In this document: positions 1 through 4,969 of the stretch, in pieces
Position numbering within the stretch: position 1 is the stretch's first letter
Layout of the letters: each line of letters begins with the position of its first letter
Source: an uncultured Dorea sp.
Lineage (GTDB): Bacteria > Bacillota > Clostridia > Lachnospirales > Lachnospiraceae
Length of the DNA stretch: 5,019 nucleotides
NCBI GenBank assembly: GCA_910586965.1
Contig: CAJUMF010000069.1
Location: 1-5,019, forward strand
Direction of reading: 5' to 3'
The notes under the pieces: generated by a model
Told to the model about the DNA's origin: nothing
The model's input: only the letters and a program-made list of their open reading frames with translations
The model's database searches: none
Position numbers and translations under genes: made by a program

Positions 1-53
1 CCGATAACCTGCTGATTACAAATCAGCTGCTCTGCCAATTGAGCCACATCGGC
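1..53 (-). tRNA. tRNA-Thr(TGT), partial, cut by the window edge
   Basis: Read on the minus strand, position 53 begins the acceptor strand GCCGATG, followed by TG, a D-arm with stem GCTC/GAGC, and an anticodon arm with stem GCTGA/TCAGC around the loop TTTGTAA. The anticodon TGT reads threonine ACN codons. The T-arm and 3' acceptor strand lie beyond the left edge. It starts 22 nt after the end of tRNA-Glu on the same strand with no promoter or terminator between them, so the two are probably one transcript. Confidence 0.93.
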
Positions 54-75
54 ATATGCTGCTTCCTATAGCAAA

Positions 76-147
76 TGACTCCAAGGGGATTTGAACCCCT
101 GTTACCGCCGTGAAAGGGCGGTGTCTTAACCGCTTGACCATGGAGCC
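76..147 (-). tRNA. tRNA-Glu(TTC)
   Basis: A complete 72-nt cloverleaf on the minus strand. The acceptor strands GGCTCCA and TGGAGTC pair, with one G-U. The anticodon stem is CCGCC/GGCGG around CTTTCAC (anticodon TTC), and the T-arm is AGGGG-TTCAAAT-CCCCT. The discriminator base is A and is followed by TTTGC, so CCA is not encoded and must be added after transcription. It is the first gene of a tRNA-Glu/tRNA-Thr operon reading leftwards. Confidence 0.97.
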
Positions 148-160
148 TTGTCTCTTATCT

Positions 161-203
161 GTCAATGCTGAGGCACCGTATGTTCAGCAGCCTCAACATT
201 GAC
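161..203 (-). promoter_or_regulatory. 14-bp palindrome over the tRNA operon start region
   Basis: The arms GTCAATGCTGAGGC (161-174) and GCCTCAACATTGAC (190-203) are complementary at 13 of 14 positions; the exception can be G-U in RNA. The loop is 15 nt. The outer arm begins 1 nt downstream of the proposed -10 box and covers the expected transcription start, so it could act as a DNA operator or, in RNA, as a hairpin near the 5' end of the tRNA precursor. A second, competing pairing (GCTGA/TCAGC) is possible. The repeat is seen directly; its role is inference. Confidence 0.55.
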
Positions 204-204
204 C

Positions 205-233
205 ATATTACCACACTTCTTTTTATTTGGCAA
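205..233 (-). promoter_or_regulatory. Candidate promoter of the tRNA-Glu/tRNA-Thr operon
   Basis: On the minus strand a -35 box TTGCCA (228-233, five of six consensus bases) is followed after exactly 17 nt by TAATAT (205-210, four of six), with TGG just before it as an extended -10. This predicts a start near 198-199 and about a 50-nt leader before tRNA-Glu. It is the best-spaced candidate between the tRNA and the upstream gene, but the -10 match is only moderate. Confidence 0.45.
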
Positions 234-291
234 GAGAAAAATTTATTTTTTTCAAATTTTTTTCAAAAACAGCAAAAAGCCCGAAACGCAT

Positions 292-2379
292 TTACCGCTC
301 TTCCCTTTCGCTGTCACAGTCGATGGGTGAAATCTCTGAAAGCGTATGCATCATGGAGTCATCATAAAACTTATACCGTCCCCGCCCTGCACGCTTCGCC
401 GCATAAAGCGCCTGGTCCGCGCAGTGGAACAGCGTTTCATAGTCGGACGCTTTGCCGACTGCCTTTGCGATCCCCATACTCACAGACATCTGAAAGCCCT
501 CGTATTCCCCTTCCAGATGATGGAAAATACGGTCCACAGAGGACTCAAACGCCTCTCTGCGGTACTCCAGGAAGATCAGGAACTCATCACCGCCCACTCT
601 GGCAACAATATCCCCTCCGCGCACACTCTGACGAAGTTTCTCCGCCAGATATTTGAGCACATGATCTCCGAAAATGTGCCCGTACTGATCATTGGCATTT
701 TTAAAATAGTCAAGATCGATGATAAACAGCGCATAATTTCCGCCCGGATTGTTCAGGAGACGATCCCGGATCATCTGTTCCGCTTTGGAACGGTTCAGGA
801 GGCCTGTCAGTCCGTCATGGGACGCCACACGCTCCAGATCCGTCATCCTTGTATGCTCGGTATGCACATCCACAGCCTTTCCGATAGCCCCCAGATATTC
901 CGAAGGCTCATCCATGGACCAGGTGGCACGACAGATGATCTGATACCAGCGGAATTCTCCATTGACATGCAGCTGGCAGTTATACTTGATAACCGGATTC
1001 TCCGGCGTCGTATTCCTGAGCAGCTTCCCAAGGCTTGTCAAGGAGTCCCTGTCAATAATTCTCAGGGCATCCTCATCATTAAGGGGATCCATGATGATCT
1101 CCTTCACTCCGAGGCGCTCTGCCCCCCAGTCCGTCAGAGTAATCATGGATGGATCTATGGTATATTCAAACTGTATCTCATTGGACATGGACGCGAAGAA
1201 ACGGTACTTCGCACGTTCATGTTCCAGAAGACGCAGAGTTCTGTCAGAGGTTGTCAGTTCCTTCCTGTGCAGGATCTCACCTGTAATGTTACGAACCTCC
1301 TTCATGCTGATATCCGCCCGTCCAGCTCCGGAAGCGAATTCCGCCTGAATCTCATCCGCAACATCCCGGAAGCAGCCCAGCAGCTCCGGACTGAATACGC
1401 CGCACTCCCCGTTGGTAATCATCTCGATCGCCTTCTCATGAGTAAACGCCTTTTTATACGCCCGTTCGCTGGTCAAAGCGTCATATACGTCCGCCAGCGC
1501 CACAATCTGCGCCGCAATCGGTATCTCATCCCCTTTCAGGCCATCCGGATAGCCTCTGCCGTCATAACGTTCATGATGCCAGCGGCAGATCTGCCTCGCT
1601 GCTTTCACCAGATCCTCATTCTGATAGAACGGCAGCTGCTCCAGCATGGAATCTCCCACTGCCGAATGGGTCTTCATGATCTCATACTCTTCATTTGTCA
1701 GCTTTCCAGGCTTATTCAGGATCTCTGACGGAATCGCAATCTTCCCAATATCATGCAGGGCGGATGCCGTACTGATTACCGAGATCTCCTGATGGGAAAA
1801 CTGATATTTATCCGACATCTGTCCAAGGCGCTTCAGCAGAAGCTCCGTGATCGTATGGATATGCAGGGTATGCAGGCCGCTTTCCCCGTTTCTGAACTCC
1901 ACAATATGGCTCAGAATATCGATCATCAGCGTACTCTGCTTTTCTTTCTCCATGATCTGATCCGCCACCATGTCAAAAAGACGCTTCTGCTTTGCGTAAA
2001 GCAGAATGGTATTGGTAACCCTTCGCTGCACGATCAGATTGTCAAACGGACGGCTGATATAGTCGGTCACTCCCAGTTCAAACGCACGTTCCAGATACGT
2101 AGAGGAACTCTCCGCCGATATGATAATCACCGGGATATCCTCGATCCAGTGATACTGATTCATCATATCCAGTACGCCAAAACCGTCCAGTTCGGGCATG
2201 ACAATGTCCAAAAGCACCAACGCAATCTCCGTTCCCATCTGTCGGAGGACCGCCACTGCCTCAGCTCCGTTCTCGGCCTCCACGATCTCATATTCCTCTT
2301 CCAGCATATCCAGAAGAATCGAACGGTTCATCTCTGAATCGTCAGCAATCAAAATCTTGGATTTGTTCTTTATTTCCAT
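292..2379 (-). CDS. Response regulator with HD-GYP, PAS-like and GGDEF domains (bifunctional c-di-GMP enzyme)
   Basis: A 695-residue cytoplasmic protein with no signal peptide or membrane segment. Receiver domain, residues 7-130: acidic pair D13/D14, phospho-acceptor D58, S88; the usual signalling Lys is Arg (R110). HD-GYP phosphodiesterase, about 150-350: E166/H170, H209-D210 (HDIGK), H238, H268/H269, GRGYPDG at 274-280 and D297, so the expected metal ligands are all present. PAS-like region, about 395-505. GGDEF diguanylate cyclase, about 515-675: DGLTGLLNR, D555, GGDEF at 596-600, and an inhibitory I-site R587-x-x-D590 five residues before it. It should therefore hydrolyse and synthesise cyclic di-GMP under control of phosphorylation by an unseen kinase. 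The ATG at 2379 is chosen because GGGGAG lies six bases upstream and the receiver fold starts at once; an in-frame ATG at 2445 has no such site. Encoded alone; no convincing terminator follows its TAA. Confidence 0.95.
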   Translation of the reverse strand: MEIKNKSKILIADDSEMNRSILLDMLEEEYEIVEAENGAEAVAVLRQMGTEIALVLLDIVMPELDGFGVLDMMNQYHWIEDIPVIIISAESSSTYLERAFELGVTDYISRPFDNLIVQRRVTNTILLYAKQKRLFDMVADQIMEKEKQSTLMIDILSHIVEFRNGESGLHTLHIHTITELLLKRLGQMSDKYQFSHQEISVISTASALHDIGKIAIPSEILNKPGKLTNEEYEIMKTHSAVGDSMLEQLPFYQNEDLVKAARQICRWHHERYDGRGYPDGLKGDEIPIAAQIVALADVYDALTSERAYKKAFTHEKAIEMITNGECGVFSPELLGCFRDVADEIQAEFASGAGRADISMKEVRNITGEILHRKELTTSDRTLRLLEHERAKYRFFASMSNEIQFEYTIDPSMITLTDWGAERLGVKEIIMDPLNDEDALRIIDRDSLTSLGKLLRNTTPENPVIKYNCQLHVNGEFRWYQIICRATWSMDEPSEYLGAIGKAVDVHTEHTRMTDLERVASHDGLTGLLNRSKAEQMIRDRLLNNPGGNYALFIIDLDYFKNANDQYGHIFGDHVLKYLAEKLRQSVRGGDIVARVGGDEFLIFLEYRREAFESSVDRIFHHLEGEYEGFQMSVSMGIAKAVGKASDYETLFHCADQALYAAKRAGRGRYKFYDDSMMHTLSEISPIDCDSEREER

Positions 2380-2487
2380 ATACTTCTCCCCTGTCCCAAA
2401 TTGGCTGCAGATCCCGGCTGTCATTCCCCGTCTCTTTCTGCCCATTGCAGCCGACTCTCTGCACCGTACATCTGTGAAACCTTATTG
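2380..2487 (-). promoter_or_regulatory. About 108-nt untranslated leader of the response regulator gene
   Basis: This is the stretch between the predicted transcription start and the chosen start codon. It contains a perfect 7-base inverted repeat (2403-2409 with 2446-2452, GGCTGCA/TGCAGCC) enclosing 36 nt. That could fold as an arm upstream of the ribosome binding site. The frame of the coding sequence stays open through 2445, so a 22-residue N-terminal extension cannot be formally excluded. I looked for a cyclic-di-GMP riboswitch signature and did not find one. Confidence 0.35.
2386..2392 (-). promoter_or_regulatory. Ribosome binding site fixing the response regulator start
   Basis: AGGGGAG on the minus strand, six bases before the ATG at 2379. 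It decides between this start and the in-frame ATG at 2445, which is preceded by GTCGGCTGCA with no Shine-Dalgarno match. Confidence 0.8.
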
Positions 2488-2493
2488 TTGTCT

Positions 2494-2522
2494 ATTATAC
2501 TCGATATCTCTGTTTCTTTCAA
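2494..2522 (-). promoter_or_regulatory. Sigma-70/SigA promoter of the response regulator gene
   Basis: A -35 box TTGAAA (2517-2522) and a perfect -10 box TATAAT (2494-2499) on the minus strand are separated by exactly 17 nt. This is the strongest promoter in the window, and it points into the REC-HD-GYP-GGDEF gene with a predicted start near 2487. It implies housekeeping-sigma expression independent of the tRNA-Asn upstream, which has its own terminator. Confidence 0.8.
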
Positions 2523-2558
2523 GTTTTTCATTGCCTGAAGCTCCGGGACTTTTGTTTT

Positions 2559-2593
2559 AAAACACAAAAACCTGCGGACCTATTGTCCGCAGG
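2559..2593 (-). terminator. Rho-independent terminator downstream of tRNA-Asn
   Basis: A perfect 9-bp stem, CCTGCGGAC (2571-2579) with GTCCGCAGG (2585-2593), closes a 5-nt loop. Read on the minus strand it is followed by TTTTTGTGTTTT. It begins 25 nt after the tRNA-Asn 3' end and lies before the response regulator promoter, so it insulates the two units. There is no T-run on the plus-strand side, so it works leftwards only. Confidence 0.88.
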
Positions 2594-2617
2594 CTCTCTG
2601 TCGAATAATTCACAAAA

Positions 2618-2696
2618 CTCCCCGAGTAGGGCTCGAACCTACAACAACTCGGTTAACAGCCGAGTGCTCTACCATTGTATGATATGCAACCGGGAA
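2618..2696 (-). tRNA. tRNA-Asn(GTT) with aberrant 5' part (possible pseudogene or attachment-site remnant)
   Basis: From 2677 down to 2618 the minus strand is a normal tRNA-Asn: D-loop AATGGTA, D-stem 3' half GAGC, anticodon stem CTCGG/CCGAG around CTGTTAA (anticodon GTT), T-arm GTAGG-TTCGAGC-CCTAC, 3' acceptor strand TCGGGGA and discriminator G. CCA is not encoded. The 5' part is abnormal. TTCCCGG (2690-2696) can pair with the 3' acceptor strand using two G-U pairs, and TTGC follows. Then about seven extra bases (within ATATCATAC) sit where the D-stem half GCTC should be. The gene is 79 nt instead of about 72, with a broken D-stem. I see no good promoter upstream, but a strong terminator follows. 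Alternatives are a decayed tRNA, a divergent element-borne tRNA, or a 3' fragment at the end of an integrated element. Anticodon identity is certain; function is doubtful. Confidence 0.7.
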
Positions 2697-3052
2697 CTGC
2701 TATTTAGCACACACTCAAAATGCACATGCGTTTCTAATACCACAACATTACTTATTCCTGTGCTTGGCAGTCATCGCATAAATTCTTACAAAATCACTAT
2801 ATAACATGTTTTCTACCGCAACATCATCATGGATAATATTCTTTACAAAATCCGTTATACTGAGTTAGTACATAAGCAACGATCACCTACAGTCCGCCAC
2901 CCTGCTTTTTCGAAAGATGAGGCACACACATACAGACCGTCCCCGCAGATGCATATCGACAACATAGGAAACTGTTCCCACAGCCATCTTATCAGCCAAT
3001 AGCCCGCTTTCCGCTCGCAGTAAACAAAGCACATTTATACAATAAATCTTGC
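2697..3052. other. 356-base stretch without a convincing gene
   Basis: Between the regulator stop codon and the odd tRNA-Asn I find no gene with a start, a ribosome binding site and recognisable similarity. A 63-codon open frame on the minus strand (2883-3074) overlaps the end of the regulator gene and lacks a ribosome binding site. A further short open frame on the minus strand, about 37 codons ending near 2753 and reading ...DDVAVENMLYSDF..., looks protein-like but has no credible start. The stretch may be decayed coding sequence of an element. No repeat array or clear terminator was seen. Confidence 0.4.
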
Positions 3053-4567
3053 CTACAAATCCTTTATTATCCATTTTCCCGCTTTCGTTGAACCCTCACG
3101 AACAAGTTTTCCCTCACTCTTTAAATTTCGTATCGTACTTTCCGCCATTCCGCGTGATATCTCTAGTTTCTCAACTATTTCATTTATAGTAATAGAACTA
3201 TTTTCTCTGATTAATTGCAAAATTGTTTCTTTCCTTTTTTTTATTTCGTCTGCTTTCAATCTTTCATTCTTTTTTCTTCCAGATTTTCTTCCATGTTTTT
3301 CTTTTTCTGGAAGAAAATCTGGAAGAACTTCTTTTTCCGTAAAGGATAATCTTAATATTGTTCTATCCGGTTTGTATTGTTCTTCTACAATCGGCGTCAT
3401 CCAGCCTTCATCCTCCCATACGTGAAAGATATCTGGCACACCACTCCCCGCACGTTCCCCAACACGAATAAGATTAAACATTTTCATGATCGCCTTATTT
3501 CTTGGTTCAGATATTCCTCCCTTGAGCATCTGTGCTTTCCCAGTAATTATGCTCCCAGGATTTTCAATAACAAGAGAGTCCAACTCTTTTTTGATTACGA
3601 TTCCACGTGGAAAATTAAAATCTGCATTTGCTATACAGTTTGCTAACGCTTCTCTAACTGCCTTATGAACCGGAGTCTCATCAATCCTCGTGAATCCATC
3701 AAGCTTGAATGGCTTCTTCAAATCTCTGAGAAGCTTTCGCTCCATTTGGAAAAAAAAATCCATTAGATTTCCACTCCATTCACCTGAGCTCGATTCTAAC
3801 CTGTCAGTCCATCTTATTGTCGGATCAAGTATTTCCCTATAATCAAGAAAATATTCCGGAAACTCATACCGTATTTTATATTCCTCCCCAAACATTAGAA
3901 GCCCGGCTACCGTTGGATGTAATCTGCCGTCTCCGTCTGAAATTTGGGCTGCTCCTATCCTTTCAAGGTATTCTTCATTATTCAACTTGTGCCATACATG
4001 GTTTTCATTTACTACTTTATGACGTGATCTAAAATCTTTTATAGTCTCCTGACATAATACATCCATATCCATATTTGTAAGAATCTTATTGTCTACGCTT
4101 CTATCCGCCTGATCGCGAAGCATTCCTCTTACTTCTACTTCGGAACAATGATAATCACCCTCATGATCCCTTCTGAATGTTCCTTTAAACAGATTATCAT
4201 TAATATAAACTGGCTTGTATTCACGATCTGCTCTGGGAACATAGATTGTAATAATCACATCTCCATTTACCTGATAAGTATTTATATTTTCTTCTGTTAG
4301 AAGATTCACGCTTACCTTTGTACGATTATTGATTGTATCCCAAAAGTCCTTAAGCAATTTGTCTCTATTCTGTAAATGGGTCGTATGCCAGCTGCCATCC
4401 TCCCGTTCTTTTATGCCAAGTATAATCATGCCACCATTACAATTTGCAAAAGAAGAATAAGTATCCCAGAGGCTATTTGGCAATCCACCATTAGCTTTCT
4501 TTACTTCCAGCCTATTGCCTTCCCGATATTTGTCAAAAAAATTAAGGTCAAAATCAAATCGTTCCAT
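3053..4567 (-). CDS. AlbA_2 (Schlafen-type) DNA-binding protein with GHKL-like ATPase region and winged helix
   Basis: A 504-residue predicted transcriptional regulator of the COG2865 type; its partner and target are unknown. N-terminal AlbA_2 domain, about 15-140: RLEVKKA at 19-25, then LPNSLWDTYSSFANCNGGMI and the ILGIKE strand. C-terminal ATP-binding region, about 295-410: REALANCIANADF at 305-317, in which E306 and N310 match the family but the usual His of the H-x-D-Y motif is N314; then NPGSI, GGISEPRN at 350-357 and GERAGSGVPDI at 370-380. A basic, charged linker (about 420-448) leads to a winged helix at about 446-504 (SITINEIVEKLEISRG...STIRNLKSEGKL). ATG 4567 is chosen because GGAGG lies five bases upstream; the in-frame TTG at 4579 overlaps that site. 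The gene follows the desulfurase remnant by 60 bases on the same strand. It is markedly A+T rich and carries a perfect 20-bp palindrome in the linker. Such genes are common in accessory islands; the exact role is not deducible. Confidence 0.9.
   Translation of the reverse strand: MERFDFDLNFFDKYREGNRLEVKKANGGLPNSLWDTYSSFANCNGGMIILGIKEREDGSWHTTHLQNRDKLLKDFWDTINNRTKVSVNLLTEENINTYQVNGDVIITIYVPRADREYKPVYINDNLFKGTFRRDHEGDYHCSEVEVRGMLRDQADRSVDNKILTNMDMDVLCQETIKDFRSRHKVVNENHVWHKLNNEEYLERIGAAQISDGDGRLHPTVAGLLMFGEEYKIRYEFPEYFLDYREILDPTIRWTDRLESSSGEWSGNLMDFFFQMERKLLRDLKKPFKLDGFTRIDETPVHKAVREALANCIANADFNFPRGIVIKKELDSLVIENPGSIITGKAQMLKGGISEPRNKAIMKMFNLIRVGERAGSGVPDIFHVWEDEGWMTPIVEEQYKPDRTILRLSFTEKEVLPDFLPEKEKHGRKSGRKKNERLKADEIKKRKETILQLIRENSSITINEIVEKLEISRGMAESTIRNLKSEGKLVREGSTKAGKWIIKDL
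3274..3327. repeat. Perfect 20-bp inverted repeat inside the regulator gene
   Basis: TTCTTCCAGATTTTCTTCCA (3274-3293) is the exact reverse complement of 3308-3327, with a 14-nt T-rich loop. Each arm itself holds two copies of TTCTTCCA or TGGAAGAA separated by four bases, making four half-sites in two-fold symmetry. On the coding strand it covers roughly residues 414-432, giving the duplicated peptides LPDFLP and GRKSGRK in the linker before the winged helix. No U-run follows in the coding direction, so it is not a standard terminator. Confidence 0.9.
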
Positions 4568-4572
4568 GCAAT

Positions 4573-4577
4573 CCTCC
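4573..4577 (-). promoter_or_regulatory. Ribosome binding site fixing the AlbA_2 gene start
   Basis: GGAGG on the minus strand, five bases before the ATG at 4567. A TTG at 4577-4579 in the same frame would place the start codon on top of this site and has no Shine-Dalgarno of its own, so the 504-residue form is preferred over a 508-residue one. Confidence 0.85.
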
Positions 4578-4604
4578 AATATTTATATTGTCCGCAGTTT
4601 TCAA

Positions 4605-4627
4605 TAAAAAATGCGCCGAAGCACCCC
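4605..4627 (-). terminator. UUCG-loop terminator directly after the cysteine desulfurase stop
   Basis: Immediately after the TAA (4628-4630) the minus strand reads GGGGTGC-TTCG-GCGCATTTTTTA. The stem is four pairs (one G-U) closed by the very stable C(UUCG)G tetraloop, and it can extend past one mismatch by two G-U pairs before a run of six T. This is a compact but plausible rho-independent terminator, separating the desulfurase transcript from the AlbA_2 gene. Confidence 0.65.
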
Positions 4628-4654
4628 TTATATTTCATGCAATATTTTACTCAA
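4627..4654 (-). promoter_or_regulatory. Candidate promoter of the AlbA_2 gene
   Basis: TATAAG (4627-4632, five of six -10 bases) and TTGAGT (4649-4654, four of six -35 bases) on the minus strand are 16 nt apart. The predicted start near 4620 falls in the loop of the preceding terminator, so that transcript would lack the hairpin and have a leader of about 53 nt with GGAGG. The position overlaps the end of the desulfurase remnant. The match is modest and tentative. Confidence 0.3.
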
Positions 4655-4969
4655 TCCCTTTACAATTGCCTCAACATCATCATGAGTATTATTCTTTCCA
4701 AGCGAAATCCTAACTGTACCTTTTGCCAGACTGTCCCTTATTCCTATTGCCTTAAGCACATGAGATACCTCAGTGTTTCTACCATTACATGCAGAACCGG
4801 TAGAAATACCAATCCCCATCAAATCCAGTCTATGCAAGATGGCTTCTCCTTCATATCCCTCAAAAGAAAGGCTGACCAAGCCTGGCAGAGTTTTATCTCC
4901 ACCGTTTCTAATAAAAGTAACCCCAATGTTCCTTAAACCATACAGCAAGTGGTTTTCAAGATCTTTTAC
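4628..4969 (-). pseudogene. Cysteine desulfurase (NifS/IscS-like), C-terminal remnant
   Basis: A minus-strand open frame of about 113 codons matches the C-terminal third of class V aminotransferase-like cysteine desulfurases, which take sulfur from cysteine for Fe-S clusters, tRNA thiolation or DNA phosphorothioation. Visible are LPGLVSLSFEGYEGEAIL, the active-site loop STGSAC with the catalytic Cys, NTEVSHVLKAIG and VRISLG. Family members are usually near 380-400 residues; the N-terminal two thirds, with the PLP-binding Lys, are absent from this frame. An in-frame TGA at 4970-4972 cuts it off. The TTG at 4948 that would start a 106-residue product has no ribosome binding site, so I read it as broken rather than a small gene. 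Upstream of the stop another frame is open to the window edge, so a frameshift in a longer gene is possible instead of a deletion. Which sulfur pathway it served cannot be decided. Confidence 0.75.

Noticed and set aside
160..165. Perfect TTGACA on the minus strand just before tRNA-Glu
   Set aside because: A -10 box 16-18 nt further on would fall inside the tRNA, and none is there. The bases are explained as part of the palindrome arm.
346..1728. Long plus-strand open frame (460 codons) opposite the response regulator gene
   Set aside because: It lies entirely antisense to a gene with unmistakable REC, HD-GYP and GGDEF motifs. Its translation has no domain, and its length is explained by the balanced GC and codon pattern of the real gene. 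The other plus-strand frames in 165-2560 are rejected on the same ground.
2380..2487. Possible cyclic-di-GMP riboswitch in the response regulator leader
   Set aside because: The idea fits the gene's function, but I could not find the conserved GEMM-type core; only a simple 7-bp long-range repeat is present.
2883..3074. 63-codon minus-strand open frame starting inside the end of the AlbA_2 gene
   Set aside because: It overlaps the regulator's last codons in another frame, has no ribosome binding site, and shows no recognisable domain. The N-terminus is just the shifted reading of the regulator's C-terminal codons.
3274..3327. Reading the 20-bp palindrome as a terminator or as an insertion-sequence end
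   Set aside because: No T-run follows in the coding direction, the reading frame continues intact through both arms into a good winged helix, and there is no transposase or target duplication nearby.
4582..4610. TATAAA with TTTTTA 17 nt upstream as a promoter for the AlbA_2 gene
   Set aside because: The -35 match is only three of six, and the predicted start near 4575 would fall within the GGAGG ribosome binding site.
4376..4936. Plus-strand open frame of 186 codons across the regulator start and the desulfurase remnant
   Set aside because: It is antisense to two recognisable minus-strand coding regions and their intergenic signals, with no ribosome binding site or domain.
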